Assembly: GCA_002257045.1 (NCBI GenBank)
Contig: NCHD01000024.1
Span: 1 to 64,000 of the forward strand
Direction: 5' to 3'
From: Hydrogenophilales bacterium 16-61-112
Lineage (GTDB): Bacteria > Pseudomonadota > Gammaproteobacteria > Burkholderiales > Thiobacillaceae
DNA: 64,000 bases
The position numbers were made by a program, and so were the translations under genes. The notes below the pieces were generated by a model. That model was not told where the DNA came from. It did no database searches and saw nothing but the letters and a program-made list of their open reading frames with translations. Positions 39,482-48,692 of this stretch are shown here, in pieces (within the stretch, counting starts at the first letter, position 1; each line of letters begins with the position of its first letter).

Positions 39482-39517
39482 CCGGATAAGCGGCAGAAAG
39501 GCCGTGCTATTCGCGTC
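39482..39517. promoter_or_regulatory. Putative FlhDC-type box between flgB and flgA
   Basis: Inverted half-sites GTGCTATTCGCGTC (39504-39517) and CCGGATAAGCGG (39482-39493). A 31-nt core aligns without gaps to the fliE/fliF region (21 of 31 identical), including CC-GATAA, GAAA-G-CG and GCTATTC. It starts 87 nt upstream of flgB. In enterics a single FlhDC box serves the same two divergent pairs. Confidence 0.5.
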
Positions 39518-39578
39518 TTGAACGGGAGCACGCCTGCCTACACTGGCACGGTGTAAAAGTCTGATAGCGGGAGCTGAC

Positions 39579-40286
39579 ATGCCATATCCATCCACCCAGG
39601 CCGTGCGGGCTGCATGCGGGCAAGCCGCGTTGATCGGCCTGTGCCTGACGGGCACGGCGCAAGCGGGGAGCCAGGACCCGGCGGCGCTGCAGGCGCACGC
39701 CGAGCGTTTCTTGAAAACGCAGGCCAACGGCTTGCCGGGCACGCTCAGCGTCAGCGTCAAGCCGCCGCGCAGCACATTCGAAGCGTGCGATGCGCTGGAA
39801 GCGTTTCAGCCCCCCGGCAGCCGGGCCATCGGCAAAACCACGGTGGGGGTGCGCTGCCTGGCGCCGTCGAAGTGGACGGTATATCTGCCGGCACAGGTCA
39901 AGCTGATCGGCCGCTACGTGGCCACGAGCCAGCCGCTGCCGGCCAACCATGTCCTGATTGCATCCGACCTGATGCTGCGCGAGGGCGATCTCGGCCTGCT
40001 GACGCCGGATGTTGCCAGCGATGTCGATGCCATCGTGGGTTACCGCACGGTGTCGGGACTGGCGGCCAATGCGCCGTTGCGCGCCAGCCTGCTGCGCTCG
40101 CCGCTGGTGGTGCAGCAAGGGCAGCCCACCCGCATCGTCCTCAATGGCCCGGGTTTTACGGTGCAAAGCGAAGGACAGGCGCTGGCGAATGGCAGCCGGG
40201 GCGACCGTATCCGGGTCAAGACGGCTTCCGGCCAGGTGGTCAGCGGCGTGGCCCAGGATGGCCAGCAAGTCATCGTCGCTTACTGA
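39579..40286 (+). CDS. flgA: P-ring assembly chaperone FlgA
   Basis: 235 residues with a signal peptide ending in GTAQA. The SAF-like C-terminal half contains GRYVATSQPLPANHVLIASD, LRASLLRSPLVVQQGQPTR and a final VSGVAQDGQQVIVAY. Periplasmic chaperone for FlgI. Divergent from flgB. GGGAG precedes the ATG. Confidence 0.94.
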   Translation: MPYPSTQAVRAACGQAALIGLCLTGTAQAGSQDPAALQAHAERFLKTQANGLPGTLSVSVKPPRSTFEACDALEAFQPPGSRAIGKTTVGVRCLAPSKWTVYLPAQVKLIGRYVATSQPLPANHVLIASDLMLREGDLGLLTPDVASDVDAIVGYRTVSGLAANAPLRASLLRSPLVVQQGQPTRIVLNGPGFTVQSEGQALANGSRGDRIRVKTASGQVVSGVAQDGQQVIVAY

Positions 40287-40386
40287 ATCCGGCGCGCCGC
40301 TCAAGGAAGGTTTGCAAACTGTCGTTACTGATGTAGCTTTAGGCTGAATTATCCGATTCCGCCCGCCCCGTCAGAAGGAACCCATC

Positions 40387-40680
40387 ATGAAAATCGATCC
40401 CGGTTTGACCATCGCCCCGCTCGCATCGAGCGAAGGCCGCCTCGCCCAGCCGCAGGCTAAACAAATCGTCTCCAGCGACCAGACCGACGTCCGCCTGAGC
40501 GCACGCGCATCCGAACTGGCGCAAATGGAGTCGCAGCTGGCGTCCATCCCGATGGTCGATCGCGCACGCGTGGAAAGCATCAAGGAAACCATCGCCAGCG
40601 GGCAATACGCGATCAACAGCGGCAATATCGCCAGCGGCCTGCTCGAATCCGTGAAAGACATGCTCAATGCCGCCAGGTGA
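40387..40680 (+). CDS. flgM: Anti-sigma-28 factor FlgM
   Basis: 97 residues, disordered N-terminus, C-terminal sigma-binding helices (VRLSARASELAQMESQLA, VDRARVESIKETIASGQYAI). Exported when the hook is complete, freeing FliA for late genes such as those behind the cheA promoter. AGAAGGA precedes the ATG. A clear sigma-28 site was not found just upstream. Confidence 0.93.
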   Translation: MKIDPGLTIAPLASSEGRLAQPQAKQIVSSDQTDVRLSARASELAQMESQLASIPMVDRARVESIKETIASGQYAINSGNIASGLLESVKDMLNAAR

Positions 40681-41155
40681 GGCCGTGCCCGACACCGGCC
40701 GCCTGACCCAGCTGGCGACGGAGCGCGCGGCGTGGCAGGCCATGCTGAACGTGATGGGTGAAGAGGAGCAGGCCCTGATCAACGGCGACGCCGACCTGCT
40801 GACCCGCCTGACCGCGTCCAAGCTGGCGCAACTGCAAACCCTGAACAATCTGGCGAGCGCGCGCCATCAAGCCTTGCTCGCTGCCGGCCTCAGCGCCGAT
40901 CCCGTCGGCATGGACGCGTGGCTGACGCAACATGGGCTGCCGGAACACCGCGACCAGTGGCAGCAGTTGTGCCACATGGAACAGCAAGCGCGGGAAATCA
41001 ATCTGCGTATCGGCAAACTGATCGAAATGCGCCTCGCCACCACCCGCCAGGCGCTCAATGTCCTGATCCATGCCACGACCACTCAAGGCGGGCTGTACGA
41101 CCAGGCCGGGCAGTCGGTTGCTGCACACACCGGCAAGCCGCTTACCGCCGCCTGA
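40667..41155 (+). CDS. flgN: FlgK/FlgL chaperone FlgN
   Basis: 162 residues, helical, with LATERAAWQAMLNVMGEEEQAL, LTRLTASKLAQLQTL and the conserved INLRIGKLIEMRLATTRQAL near the C-terminus. ATG at 40667 overlaps flgM by 14 nt; a GTG at 40685 is possible. Directly abuts the convergent mnmC stop. Confidence 0.92.
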   Translation: MPPGEAVPDTGRLTQLATERAAWQAMLNVMGEEEQALINGDADLLTRLTASKLAQLQTLNNLASARHQALLAAGLSADPVGMDAWLTQHGLPEHRDQWQQLCHMEQQAREINLRIGKLIEMRLATTRQALNVLIHATTTQGGLYDQAGQSVAAHTGKPLTAA

Positions 41156-42909
41156 TCAGCGCCGGCTGTAACGGTCCGGCGCAATCGCCTGCATCAGGTC
41201 AGCCTCCAGCGGACACGGTGCGTCCGTAATCTGATCCGCCAGCACCTCTCCCAGCAAGCCCGCCCACACCATGCCGCGCGAGGCATAGCCCGCCGCCACA
41301 TACAACCCGGCATGCCCGGCGACCGCCCCCACGATCGGCAGGCGGTCCGGCAGGGTGGCTCCAGTCTCTCCAGATTCAGTACATCGCTCGCCTGGCGCGG
41401 GGCAATATCGTCATCGTTGTTTTCATACGTCGCGCCGATGACCGGCTGCCCCATGCCCGGGGCGATATAGCCCTCGCGCGCAATCACCCGGTGGATCTGC
41501 GGCAGGCTGCCCGGCGGCAGGTACGTGACCTGGCCGCGCACGATTTCCATCGGCCAGTTCGCGTGCGCGACCAGACTCAGCGCGTCGAACGCATTGGCCA
41601 GCACCACGGCATCAGCCTCCGCCAGCAACGCACCGTCATCAGCCAGCACCTGCCATCCGCCCGGGCCTGGCTGAAGGCGCGCAACGGCGCAACCGGTTTT
41701 CAGGGCAATGGCGGGGTGATCCAGCCAGGCGCGGCACAAACTGCCCGGCTCCACCCAGCCTGCGGTCGGGTAGAACACGCCGGGCGCCTCCACCGGCCAG
41801 TTCGCCAGTTCGCGCGCTTCGTCCTGCCCCACCCAGCGCGCGAATTCGGTGGGCGGCCGGGTTTCGGCCAGAGCCTGCTGCTGTTTGCGCGCCACCTCCG
41901 CATCGCGCGCCAGATGCAGCACGCCGCAGGCCGACCAGGTCAGCCTTTCGCCGAGGGCAGGCCACGCCCGCATCGCATGCAGAAACGCCGCCCGCGTAAA
42001 GCGCGTCGAACGGTTGTCGTCGCGCGAAATCACCGGGCGAAACACCGCCACCGGGTTGCCCGAAGCCGCCTGCGCCGGCGCATCAGCGCGCTCCAGCACA
42101 GTGACGGCGACGCCGCGCTGCGCCAGCGCCTGCGCCACGGCAGCTCCCGCCACGCCGGCGCCGATGACCGCGACATGGCGCGGCGCGGCGGTTCTTGACT
42201 GCTGTACGCTGCCGGAAAAGCGCGCGGCAAGGCTGTAACGCTTGCTGCCATAGCCCATGCGCTTTTCGCACACGAATCCGGCGCGTTCCAGTCCCAGGCG
42301 CACCGCCGCCGCCACCGTATAGGTCGCCACCCGCGCACCGGGCCGGGCCAGCCGCGCAAAGGTGTAAAACCCCTTCGGCTGCCACATGTCGGCATTGCTG
42401 TCGGGGTCGAAGCCATCCAGATAAAACGCATCGACCCCGGCCCGCAGCTGCGGCAGGCAGTCTCGCACGTCGCCCAGCATCAGCGTCAACTGCACCCGGC
42501 CGCCGTCGAGCACAATGCGGTGAAAACCCGGCACCAGCAGCGGCCAGTTGGCAATCAGCTCGGCTGATAGCACGGCGAACTCGGGCCACTGCGCATGCAG
42601 GGTCGCCAGATCTGCCACCCGAAACGGATGCATCTCGATCGACAGGAAGTGCAGTCTTGCGCAGCGAGTCGGATCGGCGCGCCAGGCCGCCCAGGTTGTC
42701 AAGAAATTGAGGCCAGTGCCAAAGCCGGTTTCCAGGACGACGAAACTCGCATGTCCCTGCCAGCGCCGGGGCAGACCGCAGCCCTGCAAAAACACATGGC
42801 GCGCCTGGCCTGCGCCGCCATCGGCAGAATGGTAAACATCGCCAAAGCCAGCCGAATACGCCACGCCCTCCTTGAACTCAAGCGTGGCGGGAAGGAGTGT
42901 TTTCAACAT
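41156..42909 (-). pseudogene. mnmC: tRNA mnm5s2U biosynthesis bifunctional protein MnmC, frameshifted near C-terminus
   Basis: From an ATG at 42909 (MLKTLLPATLEFKEG) the N-terminal SAM methyltransferase domain (FVVLETGFGTGLNFL, FYLDGFDPDSN) and the FAD oxidase domain (AVIGAGVAGAAVA, then VARLQPG, GATYENNDDD) read well. After DVLNLERLE at 41357-41364 about 25-35 residues are missing and the frame shifts. The proper end TLPDRLPIVGAVAGHAGLYV ... ADLMQAIAPDRYSRR follows in another frame with TGA at 41158-41156. MnmC completes wobble-uridine modification; the oxidase half is damaged as written. Confidence 0.88.
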
Positions 42910-42952
42910 GGCCGGATGGTACATTGACCCTGTCGTGTCCTGCTTTTCCATC

Positions 42953-44122
42953 ATGCCCAAAACCAAAACCCTGCTGCGTCTGAGCTTGACCCTGTTGATT
43001 GTCTCCGTGCTGGGCTACGCGGGTTGGCACTTCACCCGACCCCAGCCGCCGGAGGTCGAACTCGCCACGATTGCGCGCGGCACCGTGGAAGCCACCGTGG
43101 TCAACACCCGCGCCGGCACGATCAAGGCCTGCCGCCGCGCCAAACTGGCACCGGCGGCGGGTGGGCAGATCGTGAAACTGTGGGCGAAAGAAGGCGAGCG
43201 CGTGGTGGCCGGCCAGCCCTTGCTGGAATTGTGGAACCGCGACCTGACCGCCCAGCGCGAACTGACCAGCCGCCAATTGAGCACCAGCGAAGCGCGCCTG
43301 CGCGAAGCCTGCATCCTGGCCGACAACGCCAAACGCGATGCCGACCGCACCCAGCAGCTTTCGGCGCGCGGCTTCGTCAGCCCGCAAAACAGCGAAAACG
43401 CACGCGCCGAGGCGCGCTCGCGCCAGGCCAGCTGCGACGCGCTTGCCGCCGACGTCAAGCGCGCGCAGGCACAGATTCGCGTTACTGCGGCCGGGCTCGA
43501 GCGCACCACGCTGCATGCGCCGTTCGCCGGCATCGTGGCCAAAGTCACCGGCGAAGTCGGCGAATACACCACGCCCTCGCCGCCCGGCATTCCCACCCCG
43601 CCCGCAGTCGACCTGATCGACGACAGCTGTTTGTATGTGAGCGCGCCGATGGACGAAGTCGACGCGCCACGACTGCAGCCAGGCCAGCTCGCGCGCATCA
43701 CCCTCGACGCCCTGCCCGGCCAGTCGTTCAGTGGCCACGTGCGGCGCATCGCGCCTTATGTCACCGAAGTCGAAAAGCAGGCGCGCACGGTCGATGTCGA
43801 GGTCGATTTCGACACGCCGCCGAAACAGATTTTGCTGGTCGGCTACAGCGCCGACGTCGAGGCCATCATCGAACGCCGCGATAAGGTCCTGCGCGTGCCC
43901 ACCCAGGCGATCCAGCAGGACGGCAGCGTGCTGGTGCTGGGCGCGGGCGACAAGCTGGAAACGCGCAGACTGAAAACCGGCCTCGCCAACTGGGCATTTA
44001 CTGAAGTGCTCGACGGCCTGGCGGCCGGCGACCGCGTGCTGCTCTCGTTCGACGACGAAGCCGTCAAGGCTGGCGTCAAGGTCCGAGCCAAAGCCGCGTC
44101 AGACAACCCAACCGCGCCATGA
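42953..44122 (+). CDS. Periplasmic adaptor (MacA/HlyD type) of an ABC exporter
   Basis: 389 residues from the ATG at 42953 (MPKTKTLLRLSL); one N-terminal membrane helix (about 5-24), then the lipoyl/biotinyl half-motifs (IKACRRAKLAPAAGGQIVKL and RTTLHAPFAGIVAKVTGEVG) around a coiled-coil hairpin (LTAQRELTSRQLSTSEARLR), and beta-barrel domains. Divergent from mnmC. The stop overlaps the ABC ATPase start, so it forms a MacAB-like operon with two permeases. The substrate is unknown. Confidence 0.92.
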   Translation: MPKTKTLLRLSLTLLIVSVLGYAGWHFTRPQPPEVELATIARGTVEATVVNTRAGTIKACRRAKLAPAAGGQIVKLWAKEGERVVAGQPLLELWNRDLTAQRELTSRQLSTSEARLREACILADNAKRDADRTQQLSARGFVSPQNSENARAEARSRQASCDALAADVKRAQAQIRVTAAGLERTTLHAPFAGIVAKVTGEVGEYTTPSPPGIPTPPAVDLIDDSCLYVSAPMDEVDAPRLQPGQLARITLDALPGQSFSGHVRRIAPYVTEVEKQARTVDVEVDFDTPPKQILLVGYSADVEAIIERRDKVLRVPTQAIQQDGSVLVLGAGDKLETRRLKTGLANWAFTEVLDGLAAGDRVLLSFDDEAVKAGVKVRAKAASDNPTAP

Positions 44123-44790
44123 TTCGCCTCACCGCCATTACCCGCGTATTCCGCATGGGCGACCAGGAAGTGCGCGCGCTGGACGGCATCAACCTTGACA
44201 TCGCCTCCGGCGAATATGTTTCCATCATGGGGCCGTCGGGTTCAGGCAAATCCACCCTGCTCAACGTCATCGGCCTGCTCGACCGCCCCGACAGCGGACG
44301 CTATGAACTGGACGGCATCAACGTCACCGACCTGTCTGAAACCGAACAGGCGCGCGTGCGGCGCGAAAAAATCGGCTTCGTGTTCCAGGCGTTTCACCTG
44401 GTGCCACGCCTCACCGCCGCGCAAAACGTCGAACTGCCGCTGATGCTCGAAGGCATCCATCCGGCCGAGCGCAAGTCACGCGTCGATGCTGCGCTGGACG
44501 CCTTCGATCTTACCGACCGCGCCCAGCACCGCCCGGCCGAACTCTCCGGCGGGCAGCGCCAGCGCGTCGCCATCGCGCGCGCCACCATCCTGCGCCCCAC
44601 CGCGCTCTTGGCCGACGAGCCGACCGGCAACCTCGACCACCGCATCGGCGCCGAAGTCATGGCGCTGCTTGAAGGCCTGCACCACACCGGCACCACGCTG
44701 ATCGTCGTCACCCACGACCGCGAACTCGGCGCGCGTGCGCATCGGCACATCGCGATGCGCGATGGCGAGATCGTCGCGGACGAAACATGA
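44119..44790 (+). CDS. ABC transporter ATPase (MacB/LolD type)
   Basis: 223 residues. Walker A GPSGSGKS, Q-loop FVFQAFHLVPRLTA, signature LSGGQRQRVAIARA, Walker B LLADEPTGNLD, switch His VVTHDRE. Subfamily marks (NVELPLMLEG, TGNLD) point to MacB/LolD exporters. Separate ATPase rather than fused as in enteric MacB. Overlaps its neighbours by 4 nt on both sides. Confidence 0.95.
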   Translation: MIRLTAITRVFRMGDQEVRALDGINLDIASGEYVSIMGPSGSGKSTLLNVIGLLDRPDSGRYELDGINVTDLSETEQARVRREKIGFVFQAFHLVPRLTAAQNVELPLMLEGIHPAERKSRVDAALDAFDLTDRAQHRPAELSGGQRQRVAIARATILRPTALLADEPTGNLDHRIGAEVMALLEGLHHTGTTLIVVTHDRELGARAHRHIAMRDGEIVADET

Positions 44791-45989
44791 ATCTGCGCGA
44801 CACGCTGAGACTCTCCTTCGCAACCGTGGTGAGCTATCGCACCCGCTCGCTGCTCATCGTGCTGGCGATGGCGCTGGGGGTGGCGGCGGTGGTGGTGCTG
44901 ACGGCGCTGGGCGACGGCGCACGGCGCTATGTGGTGGGGCAGTTTTCCTCGCTCGGCACCAATCTGATTATCGTGCTGCCGGGGCGCGCCGAAACCGCGG
45001 GCGGCTTTCCCGGCGCGGCGCTCGGGCAGACGCCACGCGACCTGACGCTGGAAGACGCCCGCGTGGTCGGCCAGTTGCCGCAGGTGCGGCGCCTGGCGCC
45101 GTTGAATGTCGGGGTGGCCGAACTCACCGCTGGCGGACGCTTGCGCGAGGTGACGGTGCTCGGCAGCACCGCCGAACTGCTGCCGATCCGGCATATGAAA
45201 TTGTCGCAGGGCAGTTTTCTCGCCCATGGCTCGGAGCGCAGTGCGCAGATCGTGCTGGGCAGCGTGCTCGCACGCGAATTCTTTCCCGACGGCAGGGCGG
45301 TCGGGCAGCGCATCCGGCTGGGCGACAGCCGCTTTCTAGTGTCTGGGGTGCTGGCCGTCCAGGGCGAATCGATGGGATTCAATTCCGACGAAATCGCCAT
45401 CATCCCGATCGACTACGCGCAGGAACTGTTCAACACGTCCTCGCTGTTCCGCATCCTGGTCGAGGCGCGCAACCGCAACGCCATCGAGCCCGCCAAGGAT
45501 GCCATCCGCCACACCCTGAAACTACGTCACGACGGCGAGGACGATGTGACCGTCATCACCCAGGACGCAGTGCTCGCCACCTTCGACCGCATCCTGCGTG
45601 CGCTGACACTCGGGGTGGCGGGCATCGCCGCGATCAGCCTGGCGGTGGCTGGCATTCTGGTGATGAACGTGATGCTGGTGGCGGTGACGCAGCGCACCTC
45701 GGAAATCGGCCTGCTGAAAGCCCTCGGCGCACCTTCCGCCGACATCCGCCGCCTGTTCTTCGCCGAGGCGCTGTGGCTGTCGCTGGCGGGCGGCGCGATC
45801 GGTTACGCGCTGGGCCACTTCGGCGCCTGGATGATCCGCCTCGCCTATCCGGTGCTCCCCGCCTGGCCGCCCAACTGGGCCAGCGTGGCGGGTGTCGCCA
45901 CCGCGATCATCACCGGTATTCTCGCCAGCCTGCTGCCCGCCGCGCGCGCGGCGAAGCTCGATCCCGTGCTGGCGTTGAGCGGAAAATGA
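44787..45989 (+). CDS. ABC exporter permease, MacB/FtsX type (first)
   Basis: 400 residues. N-terminal helix (LLIVLAMALGVAAVVVLTALGDGA), a large periplasmic MacB-type domain, and three C-terminal helices of an FtsX domain (about 280-385, with TSEIGLLKALGAPSADIRRLF and PAARAAKLDPVLAL). Companion to the second permease at 45986; the two probably form a heterodimer with the ATPase. Confidence 0.93.
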   Translation: MNLRDTLRLSFATVVSYRTRSLLIVLAMALGVAAVVVLTALGDGARRYVVGQFSSLGTNLIIVLPGRAETAGGFPGAALGQTPRDLTLEDARVVGQLPQVRRLAPLNVGVAELTAGGRLREVTVLGSTAELLPIRHMKLSQGSFLAHGSERSAQIVLGSVLAREFFPDGRAVGQRIRLGDSRFLVSGVLAVQGESMGFNSDEIAIIPIDYAQELFNTSSLFRILVEARNRNAIEPAKDAIRHTLKLRHDGEDDVTVITQDAVLATFDRILRALTLGVAGIAAISLAVAGILVMNVMLVAVTQRTSEIGLLKALGAPSADIRRLFFAEALWLSLAGGAIGYALGHFGAWMIRLAYPVLPAWPPNWASVAGVATAIITGILASLLPAARAAKLDPVLALSGK

Positions 45990-47185
45990 ACCTCGCCGAC
46001 ACCCTGCGCTTCGCCCTGCACGCGCTGACCGCGCACCGGCTGCGTACCTTCCTGTCTGCTTCAGGCATCGCCGTGGGCATCGCCGCAGTGATTCTGCTCA
46101 CCTCAATCGGCGACGGCATCCATCAATTCGTGCTAGCCGAATTCACCCAGTTCGGCACCAACATCATCAACATCAGTCCGGGAAAAATCACCACCCACGG
46201 TGCCTCGGTCGGCGCCATCGGCAGCTCGCGGCTGCTGACGATCGAAGACGCGCTGGCGCTGAAGACCTCGCGCTACGCGCAGTACACCAATGCCGGGGTG
46301 ATGGGCAACGCGGAAATCCGCGCCCATGGCCGTAGCCGGCGCGTGACGGTGTATGGCGAGGGGCCGGATTTTTCGCGCGCCTTCAACATGCACGTCGCGG
46401 TTGGCCAGTACCTGCCCGCCGACGACCCGCGCAATCCGCGCGCCTATGCGGTGCTGGGCGCGAAAGTACGCACTGAGCTGTTCGGCAGCGCCAATCCGCT
46501 CGGCGCGACCCTTCAGGTGGGCTCGTCGCGCTTCCGGGTGATCGGCGTCATGGCGCCCAAGGGCCAGGTGCTGGGGTTCGATCTCGACGACACCGTCTAC
46601 ATCCCCACCGCGCGCGCGCTCGAAGTGTTCAACCGCGAAGGCGTGATGGAAGTCCACATCGCCTACCGTCCCGGCGCGCCGCTCAAGGCGGTGGTCGCCG
46701 ACGCCAAACGCATCCTGATCGCGCGCCACGGCCGCGAGGATTTCACCGTGACGCCGCAGCAGCAGATGCTCGACACGCTGGGCACCGTGCTGGACGTGCT
46801 GACCTTCGCCGTCGCCGCGCTCGGCGGCATCTCGCTGCTGGTCGGCGCAGTCGGCATGGTCACTCTGATGCACATCGCGGTGGCCGAACGCGTCGCCGAG
46901 ATCGGCCTGCTTACCGCGCTGGGCACCACGCGCGCGCAAATCCGCACCCTGTTCCTGATGGAGTCGACCATGCTGTCCACCCTCGGCGGACTCAGCGGAC
47001 TGGCTGTCGGCGCGGGTGTCGCCTGGCTATTGAAGACCACCGTGAGCAGCCTGCCGGTCAACACGCCGTGGGATTACGCCCTCGGTGCGCTGGGGGTGTC
47101 GGTACTGATCGGGTTGGCTGCGGGGGTGGTGCCTGCGATGCGCGCGGCGCGGTTGAATCCGGTGGAGGCGCTGCGGGCGGAGTGA
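45986..47185 (+). CDS. ABC exporter permease, MacB/FtsX type (second)
   Basis: 399 residues from the ATG at 45986, which overlaps the previous stop. Same architecture as the first permease: N-terminal helix (LSASGIAVGIAAVILLTSIG), periplasmic domain, FtsX domain with ERVAEIGLLTALGTTRAQIRTL and VPAMRAARLNPVEALRAE. The open frame continues upstream across the first permease, but only this part has homology. Confidence 0.92.
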   Translation: MNLADTLRFALHALTAHRLRTFLSASGIAVGIAAVILLTSIGDGIHQFVLAEFTQFGTNIINISPGKITTHGASVGAIGSSRLLTIEDALALKTSRYAQYTNAGVMGNAEIRAHGRSRRVTVYGEGPDFSRAFNMHVAVGQYLPADDPRNPRAYAVLGAKVRTELFGSANPLGATLQVGSSRFRVIGVMAPKGQVLGFDLDDTVYIPTARALEVFNREGVMEVHIAYRPGAPLKAVVADAKRILIARHGREDFTVTPQQQMLDTLGTVLDVLTFAVAALGGISLLVGAVGMVTLMHIAVAERVAEIGLLTALGTTRAQIRTLFLMESTMLSTLGGLSGLAVGAGVAWLLKTTVSSLPVNTPWDYALGALGVSVLIGLAAGVVPAMRAARLNPVEALRAE

Positions 47186-47232
47186 TTGCGTGACATTGAA
47201 AACATCGCGCGTTATGGCTCATAACGTATCGG

Positions 47233-48006
47233 TCAGAACGGTATGTCATCATCTTTCTTCTTGTCTTGGCGATGTAGGACGAACCTAGATTCATTTGTTT
47301 CAATCCACCTCCAACCATCTTCGTCAACGGCCAAACCGTTATAGGACTCTCCATCCCTTTCGTCCCAAAGCTCCTCTACGCGAATGAATTTCTTCGCGGT
47401 GAGCTTTCGCACTGCGAGGTTGAATCCCATATTTGTGACCCCAGCGCGTTCGGCATCATGCCTAGCGCTGTGAACCGTCACAGCGTTGTTTGGCATGTAA
47501 GCCTCTCCAGCAATGACTGCCAAGACAAGAACTTCTACTTGGGTGAGTCCTTCAATCGGAGTGACCGGATCAGATTCAGCGATCTGATCGAGTACCTCAA
47601 CCTTCTCAATGATGGCTTTGAGTTTCGCTGTTAGGCTCTCGCGGAGTCGGTCAAAATCGCTTGGTGCATCGGCACTGTATGGAATGATGCTTCTGTGCTG
47701 AATATCAAAAGGGTACTTCTTGCCAGTGCGTTCCTCTGAGCAGACCATCACGACCGGGCGATCAGAAGCAAAAGCATAGCCAAGTTCATACCAAACATTT
47801 GGATTGTCCGCAGTGATGTCCGCCAAGCAAATTGCCGCCTGGCGGATCCCCTTCTCGATTGACTCGATAGGGACAAGAACGCCTGGGTCTTGATCAACTC
47901 GATACGCCTCAAGACCAGCAGCCTCGATTGCGGGCTTATAAATGTCTTGGAAACGCTTGTCGTACTTCCCTGAGTCGAATGGTTGTATTACAAAGCAGGT
48001 TGTCAT
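47233..48006 (-). CDS. TIR/nucleoside deoxyribosyltransferase-like protein with C-terminal helical (winged-helix-like) domain
   Basis: 257 residues. The first 130 residues have a Rossmann-like pattern: CFVIQPFD, then RFQDIYKPAIEAAGLEAYRVD, IEKGIRQAAICLADITADNP and NVWYELGYAFA (Glu74). This matches the fold family of nucleoside 2-deoxyribosyltransferases and TIR-like domains, where a Glu at this helix is catalytic. Residues 150-240 (LTQVEVLVLAVIAG ... AVRKLTAKKFIRVEEL) look like a winged helix. Base composition is lower in GC than in neighbours, and it lies beside a toxin-antitoxin pair, suggesting transfer. Function unknown; a role in defence or signalling is only a hypothesis. Confidence 0.7.
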   Translation of the reverse strand: MTTCFVIQPFDSGKYDKRFQDIYKPAIEAAGLEAYRVDQDPGVLVPIESIEKGIRQAAICLADITADNPNVWYELGYAFASDRPVVMVCSEERTGKKYPFDIQHRSIIPYSADAPSDFDRLRESLTAKLKAIIEKVEVLDQIAESDPVTPIEGLTQVEVLVLAVIAGEAYMPNNAVTVHSARHDAERAGVTNMGFNLAVRKLTAKKFIRVEELWDERDGESYNGLAVDEDGWRWIETNESRFVLHRQDKKKDDDIPF

Positions 48007-48067
48007 AGTGTTCCTAAGTTCGCGTAGGGTGCCATCGTTTTTGCACCGATTGGAAAGCCTCCCATAC

Positions 48068-48352
48068 TCACGCCGCCTTCAAATCACGCAAGGCTTCCGG
48101 ATGCGCAATCGCCACGCGCAGCAGGGTTTGCGCCGCACCCGTGGGTTTGCGGCGGCCTTGTTCCCAATCTTGCAAGGTGCGGGGAGAAACGCCCATCAGG
48201 GCAGCGAGTTCAGATTGCGACATACCGAGCCGGTTGCGCGCTTCGGCGATGGGAGATAACGCAACCTGGGTCGTCCGCGCCGCTTTTCCCGCTTTCATCT
48301 GCTGAACAGATTCGAGCAAGTCCTGCTGAAATTTTTCCATTTCCTTATCCAT
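48068..48352 (-). CDS. XRE-family antitoxin (HigA/NadS type)
   Basis: 94 residues with an HTH (RLGMSQSELAALMGVSPRTLQDWEQGRRKP) in the C-terminal half, typical of antitoxins encoded after a RelE-type toxin. It overlaps the toxin reading frame by 8 nt. A palindrome at the toxin start is a plausible binding site. Confidence 0.9.
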   Translation of the reverse strand: MDKEMEKFQQDLLESVQQMKAGKAARTTQVALSPIAEARNRLGMSQSELAALMGVSPRTLQDWEQGRRKPTGAAQTLLRVAIAHPEALRDLKAA

Positions 48353-48682
48353 GATCGATAGCCTCTCGTAACTGGTTCAAGAACGACGTGGGCAGATTGT
48401 CGAACTTGGCTTTGACGTAAACCATCAACAGCCAGATCTCTCCACTTTCAAGTCAAGTCGGTTGTAGTAAATCACCCGAGCGCCGCCACGCTTACCCATG
48501 CCTGCCCGGCTCCACCGTACCTTGCGGCAACCGCCGGAACCAGGGATCACATCGCCCGCCTCCGGGTTGGAGGCCAGCCAGTTGATGAAGCCTATGCGCT
48601 CGGCATCAGTCCAGACTTCGGACGCCGCGCGAATAAAAACTTCTGTTTCGACGACGGTAAGCATAATTTGAATATACGGCAT
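48345..48682 (-). pseudogene. RelE/HigB-type toxin, frameshifted
   Basis: The N-terminal part (VVETEVFIRAASEVWTDAER, GDVIPGSGGCRKVRW, GGARVIYYNRLD) is a RelE/NadT-like mRNA interferase. Around 48449-48453 the frame shifts: after YYNRLD the remainder ESGEIWLLMVYVKAKFDNLP and a further 15 residues lie in another frame, ending with TAA at 48347-48345 just inside the antitoxin start. A net 2-nt insertion (or 1-nt loss) explains it. Start may be 48682 or, more likely, the ATG at 48664, which leaves the palindrome upstream. Confidence 0.82.
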
Positions 48683-48692
48683 TGCCGTATAT
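48672..48692. promoter_or_regulatory. Palindromic operator of the toxin-antitoxin pair
   Basis: Perfect 10-bp inverted arms (ATATACGGCA / TGCCGTATAT) around one central base, at the upstream end of the toxin gene. Typical position for autoregulation by an HTH antitoxin. Confidence 0.65.

Noticed and set aside
39532-39560. TGGCAC at 39543 as a sigma-54 promoter for flgA
   Set aside because: The -24-like TGGCAC is present but the -12 TTGCA element is missing at the correct spacing; the FlhDC-like motif explains the region better.
40287-40386. Sigma-28 promoter directly upstream of flgM
   Set aside because: TCCGATTC resembles the -10 element but no TAAA-like -35 lies 15 nt upstream.
44735-45985. 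Open frame continuing upstream of the second permease across the first permease on the same strand
   Set aside because: The other frame here encodes a clear MacB-type permease. The overlapping translation is Arg/Ala-rich without homology, a GC-rich shadow.
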